Translations under genes and position numbers: made by a program | The notes under the pieces: model-generated | The model's database searches: none | The model's input: the letters and a program-made list of their open reading frames with translations, nothing else | What the model was told of the DNA's origin: nothing | Shown: positions 36,049 through 44,900 of the stretch, piece by piece | How the letters are laid out: every line of letters starts with the position of its first letter | Position numbering within the stretch: the stretch's first letter is position 1 | DNA from: Comamonadaceae bacterium UBA4962 | Lineage (GTDB): Bacteria; Pseudomonadota; Gammaproteobacteria; Burkholderiales; Burkholderiaceae_C | Length of the DNA stretch: 64,000 nucleotides | Direction of reading: 5' to 3' | Assembly: GCA_002397315.1 (NCBI GenBank) | Contig: DHAE01000020.1 | Coordinates: forward strand, 93,817-157,816

Positions 36049-36376
36049 TGTGGTCCGGTACGGGAGGGTTCGCGCCAGGGCGCGGCACTCGCGGCTGGCA
36101 CGGCGCTTGCTGTCCGGGATTTTACCAATAGGTAAGTTTTTACTGGTTGGTAAATTGCAAGCCACACCGGCGGGCCATGCATCCGCCACCACGAGCGAGG
36201 ACCACGATGACCGCTTCGCCTTCCATGCCGCACCGCACCCGCGGGCGTGCCGCCGTTCCGGCGTTCTCCGCGGGCCGCCGCCAGGCCGGCCGCTTCCACC
36301 GCACGCCCCTGGCGCGCGCTTCCTCCCCCCTGCCTTCCTGATCCCCGAGCGGGACAACCGACACAGGAGCCCTCCG
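36049..36376. promoter_or_regulatory. divergent promoter region between the TetR gene and preT, with tandem candidate operators
   Basis: Two similar palindromic 16-mers lie at 36121-36136 (TTTACCAATAGGTAAG) and 36139-36154 (TTTACTGGTTGGTAAA), centres 18 bp apart. The first resembles the RutR site TTGACCANNTGGTCAA. They sit in the only AT-rich stretch between the divergent genes and so probably overlap both promoters. The remaining 220 bases up to preT show short open frames without support and nothing else I can name. Confidence 0.6.
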
Positions 36377-37732
36377 ATGGAAACGACGACCGCGAGCGTT
36401 GGCTGCGGCGTGCATGGCGCACGCCTGGATCTGGCCGCCTACGCACACAACTTCAGCGACGCGCACCCTCCGCTCACCCGCCCGCAGGCGCTGATCGAGG
36501 CCGAGCGCTGCTACTACTGCTACGAAGCGCCCTGCGCCACCGCCTGCCCGACGGGCATCGACGTGCCGTCCTTCATCCACCGCATCGCGCAGGGCAACGA
36601 GCGCGGCGCGGCCCGGGCGATCCTAGAGGCGAACCCGCTGGGCGGCATGTGCGCCCGCGTCTGTCCGACCGAGGTGCTCTGCGAGCAGGCCTGCGTGCGC
36701 AACGTGAACGAGGACAAGCCGGTGGAGATCGGTGCGCTGCAGCGCTACGCGACGGATGCGCATTTCGCGCAGCCGGGGGCGCCGCTTTTCACGCGGGCCG
36801 CGCCCACGGGCCGGCGCGTGGCCGTGGTGGGTGCGGGCCCCGCGGGCCTGGCGTGCGCGCACGGCCTGGCGCGGCGCGGGCACGACGTGGCGCTGTTCGA
36901 CGCCCGCCCGAAGCTCGGCGGGCTCAACGAATACGGCCTCGCGAGCTACAAGACCACCGGCGGCTTCGCGCAGAAGGAGATCGAATGGCTGCTTTCCATC
37001 GGAGGCATCGAGCCGCGCTGCGGGCAGGTGCTGGGACGCGACATCACGCTCGCGGGGCTGCTGCAGGCGTATGACGCGGTGTTCCTGGGCCTGGGCCTCG
37101 CGGGCGTGAATGCGCTGGGCATCGCCGAGCCGCAGGCGGAGGGCCTGCGCAATGCGGTGGACTTCATCGCCGATCTTCGGCAGGCGCAGGACCTCTCCAC
37201 GCTGCCCGTGGGCCGCCGCGTGGTGGTGGTGGGCGGCGGCATGACGGCGGTCGACGCCGCCGTGCAGGCCGCCAAGCTGGGCGCGGAGGAAGTGACCATG
37301 GTCTATCGCCGCGGGCAGGAGAGCATGTCCGCCTCGCTCGCGGAGCAGCAGTGGGCGCAGACGAATGGCGTGACGGTGCGGTACTGGGCCGCGCCGAAGG
37401 AGCTGCTCTGCGAAGGCGGGGCGGTGCGCGGCATGCGGTTCGCGGCCACGGCGGTGCAGGGCGGGCGCCTGGTGGAAACCGGCGAGGTCTTCACGCTCGA
37501 GGCGGACATGGTGCTCAAGGCCATCGGCCAGAGCTATCTCTCCGAGTACGCGGGCGCCGAGGTGGCGCTGAGCCAGGGCCGCATCGCGACCGATGCCGAG
37601 GGCCGCACCAGCGTGCCGCGCGTCTGGGCGGGCGGCGACTGCCGCGCCGGCGGGCGCGATCTCACCGTGGAAGCCGTGGAACACGGCAAGGTGGCCGCGG
37701 TGTCCATCCACGAAGCGATGCGGGCGGCCTGA
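36377..37732 (+). CDS. preT: NAD(P)-dependent dihydropyrimidine dehydrogenase, flavin/NAD subunit PreT
   Basis: 451 residues. With PreA it reduces uracil and thymine to the 5,6-dihydro forms, the first step of reductive pyrimidine breakdown. N-terminal iron-sulfur binding region: CYYCYEAPCATACPTGID and GGMCARVCPTEVLCEQACV. An FAD-type site follows (VAVVGAGPAGLACAHGLARRG), then the NAD(P) site (VVVVGGGMTAVDAAVQAAKLG), and the C-terminal flavin contact VWAGGDCRAGG. ATG at 36377 with CAGGAG upstream. First gene of the pyrimidine operon, divergent from the TetR gene. The layout is as in glutamate synthase small subunits, but the partner gene makes PreT the right call. Confidence 0.92.
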   Translation: METTTASVGCGVHGARLDLAAYAHNFSDAHPPLTRPQALIEAERCYYCYEAPCATACPTGIDVPSFIHRIAQGNERGAARAILEANPLGGMCARVCPTEVLCEQACVRNVNEDKPVEIGALQRYATDAHFAQPGAPLFTRAAPTGRRVAVVGAGPAGLACAHGLARRGHDVALFDARPKLGGLNEYGLASYKTTGGFAQKEIEWLLSIGGIEPRCGQVLGRDITLAGLLQAYDAVFLGLGLAGVNALGIAEPQAEGLRNAVDFIADLRQAQDLSTLPVGRRVVVVGGGMTAVDAAVQAAKLGAEEVTMVYRRGQESMSASLAEQQWAQTNGVTVRYWAAPKELLCEGGAVRGMRFAATAVQGGRLVETGEVFTLEADMVLKAIGQSYLSEYAGAEVALSQGRIATDAEGRTSVPRVWAGGDCRAGGRDLTVEAVEHGKVAAVSIHEAMRAA

Positions 37733-37782
37733 CGCCGCGCTATCAGACCCCACGAACCCAGAGCAAGACACCGGAGAAGCAC

Positions 37783-39132
37783 ATGGCAGACATCCGCAGC
37801 GATTTCCTCGGCATCCGCAGCCCGAACCCGTTCTGGCTGGCCTCCGCGCCCCCCACGGACAAGGAAGTGAACGTCACCCGCGCCTTCGAGGCGGGCTGGG
37901 GCGGCGTGGTCTGGAAGACCCTCGGCGAGGATCCGCACGTGGTCAACGTGAACGGCCCGCGCTACGCCACGCTCATGTCGCAGGACCGGCGCGTGATCGG
38001 ACTGAACAACATCGAGCTGATCACCGACCGGCCGCTGGCCGTGAACCTGGAGGAGATCCGCCGCGTGAAGCGCGCCTGGCCGGACCGCGCGATGATCGTC
38101 TCGATCATGGTGCCGTGCGTGGAGGAGAGCTGGAAGCGCATCCTGCCGATGGTGGAGGACACGGGCGCGGACGGCATCGAGCTGAACTTCGGCTGCCCGC
38201 ACGGCATGAGCGAGCGCGGCATGGGCGCGGCCGTGGGGCAGGTGCCCGAGTACATCCAGATGGTCACGCAGTGGTGCAAGCACTACACGCGCCTGCCCGT
38301 GATCGTGAAGCTCACGCCCAACATCACCGACGTGCGGCAGCCGGCGCGCGCGGCCAAGGCGGGCGGCGCGGATGCGGTGTCGCTCATCAACACCATCAAC
38401 TCCATCATGGGCGTCGACCTGGAGCGCATGGCCATGAGCCCGAACACGGGCGGCTGGGGGTCGCACGGCGGCTACTGCGGGCCCGCGGTGAAGCCGATCG
38501 CGCTCAACATGGTGGCCGAGATCGCGCGCGACGAGCAGACGGCAGGGCTGCCGATCAGCGGCATCGGGGGCGTGAGCACCTGGCGCGATGCGGCCGAGTT
38601 CATCGCGCTGGGCTGCGGCACCGTGCAGGTGTGCACCGCGGCGATGGTCTACGGCTTCAAGATCGTGCAGGACATGTGCGACGGCCTCTCCAACTTCATG
38701 GACGCGCACGGCTACGCGACGATCGAGGACTTCCGCGGCGGCGCCGTGCCCACGGTCAAGGACTGGAAGCAACTCGACCTGAACCACGTCGACAAGGCGG
38801 TGATCGACCAGGATGCCTGCATCCAGTGCGGCCGCTGCCACGTGGTCTGCGAAGACACCTCGCACCAGGCCATCACGTTCACGCAGGAAGGCGGCGTGCG
38901 CCGCTTCGAGGTGGACGATGCGGAGTGCGTGGGCTGCAACCTGTGCGTGTCGATCTGCCCGGTGCCCGAGTGCATCACGCTGCGTAGCCTGGAGCCGGGA
39001 GAGGTGGATGCGCGCACGGGCAAGGTGGTGAGCGGCGAGTACGCCAACTGGACCACGCATCCCCACAACCCGAACCGCGTGGCCGCCGCCGGCGCGCCCG
39101 CGCCCGCCCCCACGGCAGCGGTCGCCGCCTGA
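37783..39132 (+). CDS. preA: dihydropyrimidine dehydrogenase, catalytic subunit PreA
   Basis: 449 residues. An FMN barrel related to dihydroorotate dehydrogenase (IRSPNPFWLASAPPT, GVVWKTLGEDPH, ELNFGCPHGMSERGMG with the catalytic Cys, VIVKLTPNITD, GIGGVSTWRDAAEF) is followed by a ferredoxin-like tail with two [4Fe-4S] sites, CIQCGRCHVVCEDTSHQAI and CVGCNLCVSICPVPEC. Electrons pass from NAD(P)H through PreT to these clusters and the flavin. About 38 residues longer than E. coli PreA because of an Ala/Pro-rich C-terminus. Confidence 0.95.
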   Translation: MADIRSDFLGIRSPNPFWLASAPPTDKEVNVTRAFEAGWGGVVWKTLGEDPHVVNVNGPRYATLMSQDRRVIGLNNIELITDRPLAVNLEEIRRVKRAWPDRAMIVSIMVPCVEESWKRILPMVEDTGADGIELNFGCPHGMSERGMGAAVGQVPEYIQMVTQWCKHYTRLPVIVKLTPNITDVRQPARAAKAGGADAVSLINTINSIMGVDLERMAMSPNTGGWGSHGGYCGPAVKPIALNMVAEIARDEQTAGLPISGIGGVSTWRDAAEFIALGCGTVQVCTAAMVYGFKIVQDMCDGLSNFMDAHGYATIEDFRGGAVPTVKDWKQLDLNHVDKAVIDQDACIQCGRCHVVCEDTSHQAITFTQEGGVRRFEVDDAECVGCNLCVSICPVPECITLRSLEPGEVDARTGKVVSGEYANWTTHPHNPNRVAAAGAPAPAPTAAVAA

Positions 39133-39177
39133 CGCCATCCATTCATCCATCCAGCACCTTGATTCAGGAGTGACGAC

Positions 39178-40647
39178 ATGATGAACACTTCAGGCAGCGC
39201 GGCCCCGCTCGCGGCGGGAGCCGCCACCTCCCCGGGCGGGGAGCACAACCCGCTCGCGAACGAAGACCTGCTGCCCACCACCGCTGCCCAGAGGCATTGG
39301 GCCTGGAAGGACTATGCGGCGCTATGGATCGGCATGGTGGTCTGCGTGCCCACGTACACCATGGCCAGTTCCATGCTGGACCAGGGTTTTTCCTGGCAGA
39401 TGGCCGTGTGGCTGGTGTTCCTCGCCAACTGCATCGTGCTGGTGCCGATGGTGCTGATCGGCCGCGTGGGCCCGAAGTACGGCGTGCCGTTCCCGGTGCT
39501 GGCGCGCGCCCCGTTCGGCGTCAAGGGCGCCAACCTGCCGGCGGTGCTGCGCGGGCTGGTGGCCTGCGGCTGGTTCTCCATCAACTGCTATTTCGGAGCG
39601 CTGGCGCTGCACGGCTTTCTGAACATTCTCGGCCTGGGGCTCGCGGGACCGGCCGAGGGACAGACCATCAGCACCTCGCAGTTCATGTGCTTCCTGGCCT
39701 TCTGGGCCGTGCACATCTGGTTCATCTGGAAGGGGCCGGAGTCGATCCGCAAGCTGGAGGTGATCGCCGCCCCGCTGATGATCGCGGCATCCGTCCTGCT
39801 GGTGGTGGTGCTGCTGGTGCGCGTGCCGCCCAGCCAGCTGTTCAACCTGCCCGCCAAGGTGGTGGAGGGCGGGCCCAGGACGTGGGCCGCGCTGACCGGG
39901 CTGGTGGGGTTCTGGGCCACGCTGGCGCTGAACATTCCCGATTTCACGCGCTTCGCGCGGTCGCAGAAGGACCAGATGCTGGGCCAGGCCATCGGGCTGC
40001 CCATTCCCATGGCGCTCTTCTCGATGGTGGGCGTGATCGGTTTCTCGGCATCGGCCATCCTGTACGGCAAGGCGCAGCTGTTCCCGGACGGCCTGCTCAC
40101 GCAGATGGGCAGCGTCGCCGCCGGGCTGGGCCTCCTGGTGATCCTGCTGGCCAACCTCACGACCAACGTGGCGGCCAACCTGGTGTCGCCCTCCTATGAC
40201 TTCAGCCAGATCGCGCCGTCGAAGGTCAGCTTCCGCATGGGCGGCGTGATCGCCGCGCTGCTCGGCCTGCTGTTCATGCCCTGGAAGCTGCTGGCCACGT
40301 CCGGCAGCTACCTCTTCGTCTGGCTGGGCGGCTACGGCACGCTGCTGGGCGCCATCGCCGGCATCCTGCTGGTCGACTACTACCTGGTGCGCAAGACCCG
40401 GCTGAAGGTGGAGGACCTCTACCGCCGCGGCGGCGACTACGAATACACCCACGGCTGGAACCTGCACGCGCTGGTGGCGTTCCTGCTCGGCGTGCTGCCG
40501 TGCCTGCCGGGCTACCTGGCCGTGTCGGGCGTGGTGGACAAGGCCGGCATGCCCGCCATCTGGCTCACGCTGTTCGATTCGGGCTGGTTCTTCAGCCTCG
40601 CCGTGGCGGGCCTGTACTACTTCGCGACCGCCCGCAAGCCCCGGTAG
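39178..40647 (+). CDS. NCS1-family pyrimidine/hydantoin transporter
   Basis: Inner-membrane cation symporter of the nucleobase:cation symporter-1 family, 489 residues with about twelve membrane segments. Family blocks: LPTTAAQRHWAWKDYAALWI near the start, the substrate/ion region TYTMASSMLDQGFSW, PFPVLARAPFGVKGANLPA, LNIPDFTRFARSQKDQ, and LLVDYYLVRKTRL. It probably imports uracil, thymine, dihydropyrimidines or hydantoins for the flanking enzymes, as Mhp1 does for hydantoins. The start could be either of two adjacent ATGs (39178 or 39181). Confidence 0.92.
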   Translation: MMNTSGSAAPLAAGAATSPGGEHNPLANEDLLPTTAAQRHWAWKDYAALWIGMVVCVPTYTMASSMLDQGFSWQMAVWLVFLANCIVLVPMVLIGRVGPKYGVPFPVLARAPFGVKGANLPAVLRGLVACGWFSINCYFGALALHGFLNILGLGLAGPAEGQTISTSQFMCFLAFWAVHIWFIWKGPESIRKLEVIAAPLMIAASVLLVVVLLVRVPPSQLFNLPAKVVEGGPRTWAALTGLVGFWATLALNIPDFTRFARSQKDQMLGQAIGLPIPMALFSMVGVIGFSASAILYGKAQLFPDGLLTQMGSVAAGLGLLVILLANLTTNVAANLVSPSYDFSQIAPSKVSFRMGGVIAALLGLLFMPWKLLATSGSYLFVWLGGYGTLLGAIAGILLVDYYLVRKTRLKVEDLYRRGGDYEYTHGWNLHALVAFLLGVLPCLPGYLAVSGVVDKAGMPAIWLTLFDSGWFFSLAVAGLYYFATARKPR

Positions 40648-40676
40648 CCGTTCCCATCCAGACACGAGGAGACCCC

Positions 40677-42137
40677 ATGACCCCCAGCCTTCTGATCCGC
40701 GGCGGCACCGTGGTGAACGCCGACCGCGAGGAGCGCGCCGACGTGCTCTGCGTCGGCGGCCGCATCGAAGCCGTGGGCGGCGACGCCGCCCGGCTCGCGC
40801 CCGCGGGCGCGCAGGTGCTCGATGCCGACGGCCAGTACGTGCTGCCCGGCGGCATCGATCCGCACACCCACATGCAACTGCCCTTCATGGGCACGGTGAC
40901 GATGGACGACTTCTACACCGGCACGGCCGCGGGGCTGGCCGGCGGCACGACCACCATCATCGACTTCGTGATCCCCGATCCGAAAGAGCCGCTGATGGAT
41001 GCCTACCGCAAATGGCGCGGCTGGGCCGAGAAATCCGCCGCGGACTATTCCTTCCACGTGGCCGTGACCTGGTGGAGCGAGCAGGTGCATGCGGACATGG
41101 GCACCCTGGTGCGCGAAGAGGGCGTGAACAGCTTCAAGCACTTCATGGCCTACAAGAACGCGATCATGTGCGACGACGAGACGCTGGTGAACAGCTTCAA
41201 GCGCGCGCTGGAGCTGGGTGCCATGCCCACGGTGCACGCCGAGAACGGCGAACTGGTCTACCTGCTGCAGCAGGAAGTGGCCAAGATGGGCATCACCGGC
41301 CCCGAGGGCCATCCGCTGGCCCGCCCGCCCATGGTGGAGGCCGAGGCCGCCAACCGCGCCATCGCCATCGCCGACGTGCTGGGCGTGCCGATCTACGTGG
41401 TGCACGTGAGCTGCGCGGAGGCGGCCGAGGCCATCGCCCGCGCCCGGGCGCGCGGCCAGCGCGTGTTCGGCGAAGTGCTGGCCGGCCACCTGCTGGTGGA
41501 CGACAGCGTCTATCGCGATCCGGACTTCGCCACTGCCGCGGCCCACGTGATGAGCCCGCCTTTCCGATCGCGCGCGGGCGGCCACCAGGAGGCACTGTGG
41601 CGCGGCCTGCAGTCGGGCCAACTGCACACCACGGCCACCGACCACTGCACCTTCTGCGCCGCGCAGAAGGCCATGGGGCTTGACAACTTCGCCAAGATCC
41701 CCAACGGCACCGGCGGCGTGGAAGAGCGCATGGCCGCGATCTGGGACGGCGGCGTGAACACCGGGCGCCTCACGCCCAGCGAGTTCGTGGCGATCACCTC
41801 CGCCAATGCCGCGAAGCTGTTCAACATCTATCCGCGCAAGGGCTTCGTGGGCCCGGGCGCGGACGCCGACCTGGTGCTGTGGGACCCGGAGGGCACCAAG
41901 ACCTTCTCGGCCAGGACGCAGCACAGCAAGGGCGACTTCAACATCTTCGAAGGCCGCACCGTGCGCGGCATTCCCAGCCACACCGTCAGCCAGGGCCGCG
42001 TGGTGTTCGCACAGGGCGACCTGCGCGCCGAGCAGGGCGCGGGCCGCTACGTGCACCGCCCGGCGTTCGGCGCGAACTTCCAGGCCGTGCACAAGCGTGC
42101 GCAGGATCTGGCCCCCAGCGCCGTCGCGCGCGCCTGA
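40677..42137 (+). CDS. hydA: dihydropyrimidinase (D-hydantoinase)
   Basis: Zinc amidohydrolase of 486 residues that opens dihydrouracil to N-carbamoyl-beta-alanine, the second step of the pathway. Metal-site and catalytic residues are seen: GGIDPHTHMQLPF (two His), the carbamylated Lys in SFKHFMAYKNA, HAENGELV, YVVHVS, and the Asp in TTATDHCTF. ATG at 40677 after CGAGGAGACCCC, a leader repeated exactly before the next gene. In the PreT-PreA context the physiological role is pyrimidine breakdown rather than hydantoin use. Confidence 0.95.
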   Translation: MTPSLLIRGGTVVNADREERADVLCVGGRIEAVGGDAARLAPAGAQVLDADGQYVLPGGIDPHTHMQLPFMGTVTMDDFYTGTAAGLAGGTTTIIDFVIPDPKEPLMDAYRKWRGWAEKSAADYSFHVAVTWWSEQVHADMGTLVREEGVNSFKHFMAYKNAIMCDDETLVNSFKRALELGAMPTVHAENGELVYLLQQEVAKMGITGPEGHPLARPPMVEAEAANRAIAIADVLGVPIYVVHVSCAEAAEAIARARARGQRVFGEVLAGHLLVDDSVYRDPDFATAAAHVMSPPFRSRAGGHQEALWRGLQSGQLHTTATDHCTFCAAQKAMGLDNFAKIPNGTGGVEERMAAIWDGGVNTGRLTPSEFVAITSANAAKLFNIYPRKGFVGPGADADLVLWDPEGTKTFSARTQHSKGDFNIFEGRTVRGIPSHTVSQGRVVFAQGDLRAEQGAGRYVHRPAFGANFQAVHKRAQDLAPSAVARA

Positions 42138-42156
42138 GAACGAACGAGGAGACCCC

Positions 42157-43419
42157 ATGGACACGACCACCACCGGGAAGACCGGCATCCGCCAACTGCG
42201 CGTGAACGGCGAGCGCCTCTGGAATTCGCTCATGGAACTCGCGCGGATCGGCGCCACGCCCAAGGGCGGCGTGTGCCGGCTCACGCTCACCGACCTGGAC
42301 AAGCAGGGCCGCGACCTCGTCACGCGCTGGGCGCGCGAGGCGGGCATGTCCGTCACCATCGACAAGATCGGCAACGTCTTCATGCGCCGCCCGGGCCGCG
42401 ACGACAGCCTGCCGCCCATCATGACCGGCAGCCACATCGACACCCAGCCCACGGGCGGCAAGTTCGACGGCAACTATGGCGTGCTGGCCGGCATCGAGGT
42501 GGTGCGCACGCTCAACGACCACGGTATCGAAACCGAGGCACCGATCGAGGTGGCCTTCTGGACCAACGAGGAAGGCAGCCGCTTCGTGCCCGTGATGATG
42601 GGTTCGGGCGTCTTCGCCAAGGCCTTCACGCTGGAACACGCCTATGCCGCCACCGATACGGAAGGCAAGACCGTCCGCGGCGAACTGGAGCGCATCGGCT
42701 ACATCGGCGACCAGGAGCCCGGCGACCATCCGATCGGCGCGTATTTCGAGACCCACATCGAGCAGGGCCCGGTGCTGGAGGACAACGACAAGACGATCGG
42801 CGTGGTGACGGGCGTGCTCGGCATCCGCTGGTACGACTGCACCGTGACAGGCATGGAGGCGCATGCCGGCCCGACCCCCATGGCATTGCGCCGCGATGCC
42901 CTGCAGGTGGCCACGCGGCTCATGCAGGAGGTGGTGGCCTGCGCGCACCGCCATCCGCCGCACGGCCGCGGCACGGTGGGCATGGTGCACGTGCACCCCA
43001 ACAGCCGCAACGTGATCCCGGGGCAGGTGAAGTTCAGCATCGACCTGCGCAACGCCACCGATGCGGACTGCGAAAGCATGGACCGCGACATCCGCGGCGT
43101 GGCCGACCGGCTGGCCGCCGAGACCGGCCTCGCGATCCGCATCGACCTCGTCTCCAGCTATCCCGCGCAGCCGTTCCACGACGAATGCGTGCAGGCCGTG
43201 GAGCGCGCGGCGCAGCAGCTGGGCTACTCGCACATGCCGGCCGTCTCCGGAGCGGGGCACGACGCCGTGTACATGGCGCGCCTCGCGCCGGCGGGCATGG
43301 TCTTCATCCCCTGCAAGGACGGCATCAGCCACAACGAGATCGAGGACGCGCAGCCGGAGCACATCACCGCGGGCTGCAACGTGCTGCTGCATGCGATGCT
43401 GGAGCGGGCGGGCACCTGA
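42157..43419 (+). CDS. beta-ureidopropionase / N-carbamoyl amino acid amidohydrolase
   Basis: M20-family metal amidase of 420 residues that should cleave N-carbamoyl-beta-alanine to beta-alanine, carbon dioxide and ammonia, the last step of the pathway. Seen: the metal ligands in TGSHIDTQPTGGKFDGNYGV; the catalytic and metal glutamates in FWTNEEGSRF; THIEQGPVLE; GMEAHAGPTPM; HVHPNSRNVIPG; and AGHDAVYMA. Allantoate amidohydrolase and L-carbamoylase share these motifs, so specificity comes from the operon. ATG at 42157. Last gene of the pyrimidine operon. Confidence 0.92.
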   Translation: MDTTTTGKTGIRQLRVNGERLWNSLMELARIGATPKGGVCRLTLTDLDKQGRDLVTRWAREAGMSVTIDKIGNVFMRRPGRDDSLPPIMTGSHIDTQPTGGKFDGNYGVLAGIEVVRTLNDHGIETEAPIEVAFWTNEEGSRFVPVMMGSGVFAKAFTLEHAYAATDTEGKTVRGELERIGYIGDQEPGDHPIGAYFETHIEQGPVLEDNDKTIGVVTGVLGIRWYDCTVTGMEAHAGPTPMALRRDALQVATRLMQEVVACAHRHPPHGRGTVGMVHVHPNSRNVIPGQVKFSIDLRNATDADCESMDRDIRGVADRLAAETGLAIRIDLVSSYPAQPFHDECVQAVERAAQQLGYSHMPAVSGAGHDAVYMARLAPAGMVFIPCKDGISHNEIEDAQPEHITAGCNVLLHAMLERAGT

Positions 43420-43579
43420 TGAGGGCGGGGGCGTTGTCGTTGCACGGCCGCGCCTGACGTCTTGCGCACTGACACCCCGGTGTGCAGGTGGTTACAAAAT
43501 TCCCTCCATGGTCGGGTTGGCGGCACGGCTGTGCTGTCTTAACGTTCGATCCTTTGCCGTTACTTTTTCTTTCTTCACC

Positions 43580-44665
43580 ATGAACTCGTCCTGGTCTCTG
43601 ACTTTGCCCGCTCCTTTCCGCTCCTCCCTGCGGCCTTCAGCCATCGCTGGTGCCGCCCTGGCCGCCGCAGCGCTGCTGTCGGGCTGCGAGACCACGAACA
43701 TGCGCATGGGCAGCGCCGAGTCGAAGACGGTGGCGACGGGCGCCGCGGCCGGGGAAGCCTCGGCGAACGCCAGCTCGCAGTTGGAGCGCTGCTCCTCCCC
43801 GCTGGGCACGGTGTCGCTGGTGGAGAACCAGGACGCGGGCTGGTACACGATCCTGCGCAATGAATACCGCCTGCCGCCCACGTCGAACCTGCTGCGTCTG
43901 CTGATCCAGCAGTCGAACTGCTTCGTGGTGGTGGAGCGCAGTATGGCCGGCATGGGCGCGATGAACCGCGAGCGCGCCCTCATGCAGTCGGGCGAGATGC
44001 GCGGCGGCAGCAACTTCGGGCAGGGCCAGATGGTGGCCTCGGACTACGGCATGTCGCCGGAGATCATCTTCTCCAACAGCGACGCGGGGGGCATCGGCGG
44101 CGCGCTGGGCGCGCTCATCGGCGGCGGCAGCGGCCGGGCGATCGGCGCGCTGGGCGGCTCGCTGAAGACGCGCGAGGCGAGTGCGATGCTGACGCTGGTG
44201 GACAACCGCTCGGGCGTGCAGGTGTCGGTGTCGGAAGGCAGTGCGTCCAAGAGCGACTTCGCGGGCTTCGGCAGCCTGTTCGGCGGCTCGGCCGGGGGCA
44301 ACCTGGGCGGCTACCAGAACACCTCGCAGGGCAAGGTGCTGACGGCGGCGTTCATGGACGCATACAACCAGATGGTCGTGGCGCTGCGCAGCTACAAGGC
44401 GCAGAAGGTGCAGGGCCAGGGCCTGGGCGGCGGTGGCCGGCTGGGCGTGGACGGGGGCATGGCGCCGTCGCAGACGAAGGCGGGCGCGTCGATGTCGGTG
44501 CGCGAAGCCCAGGCGCGTCTGAACGCGTTGGGCTACGACGTGGGCGCGCCGGACGGCGGCATGGGCCCGAAGACGGCGAACGGGCTGCGGGCATTCCAGA
44601 AGGACAAGGGCCTGCCGGCGACGGGCCGGCTGGATGCCGCCACGACGGACGCGCTTTCGCGCTGA
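43580..44665 (+). CDS. CsgG-family lipoprotein with C-terminal peptidoglycan-binding domain
   Basis: 361 residues. A signal sequence ends in the lipobox LLSGC at about residues 36-40, so the mature protein is probably lipid-anchored. Residues about 65-280 read as a CsgG/HfaB-type domain (TSNLLRLLIQQSNCFVVVER, MGAMNRERALMQSG, YGMSPEIIFSNSDA, GKVLTAAFMDAYNQMVVAL). The last 65 form a peptidoglycan-binding repeat (SVREAQARLNALGYDVGAPD, then KTANGLRAFQKDKGLPATGR). No curli genes are nearby. Start at 43580 is chosen because it begins the signal sequence; no ribosome binding site is obvious. It may be an envelope assembly or secretion component tied to the cell wall; function unknown. Confidence 0.78.
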   Translation: MNSSWSLTLPAPFRSSLRPSAIAGAALAAAALLSGCETTNMRMGSAESKTVATGAAAGEASANASSQLERCSSPLGTVSLVENQDAGWYTILRNEYRLPPTSNLLRLLIQQSNCFVVVERSMAGMGAMNRERALMQSGEMRGGSNFGQGQMVASDYGMSPEIIFSNSDAGGIGGALGALIGGGSGRAIGALGGSLKTREASAMLTLVDNRSGVQVSVSEGSASKSDFAGFGSLFGGSAGGNLGGYQNTSQGKVLTAAFMDAYNQMVVALRSYKAQKVQGQGLGGGGRLGVDGGMAPSQTKAGASMSVREAQARLNALGYDVGAPDGGMGPKTANGLRAFQKDKGLPATGRLDAATTDALSR

Positions 44666-44676
44666 GCGGCCCGAAG

Positions 44677-44696
44677 CGGTCCCCTTGACGGGACCG
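44677..44696 (+). terminator. hairpin after the CsgG-type lipoprotein gene, possible terminator
   Basis: CGGTCCC (44677-44683) and GGGACCG (44690-44696) form a perfect 7-bp stem. Only a weak T-tract (TTTT at about 44707) follows, so termination is likely but not certain. The remaining bases up to 44900 show no gene. Confidence 0.5.
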
Positions 44697-44900
44697 TTGG
44701 AGCACATTTTCCGGCGCCTGGCGCAGCACGGCTGCTGAGACGGCCGCAACGCGTCGGCTCCGGAAGCTCTGCCATAGCTGTCGCTATCCGACCGTCGGGT
44801 CGGATTGAGCCCACAGTGAGGTGGCTGTTGCAATTTCACCGGGCGGTCCGGCCGTGGAACTGACGTATTGTTCCGTTTCAGAAAAATCCACGAGAGTGAC

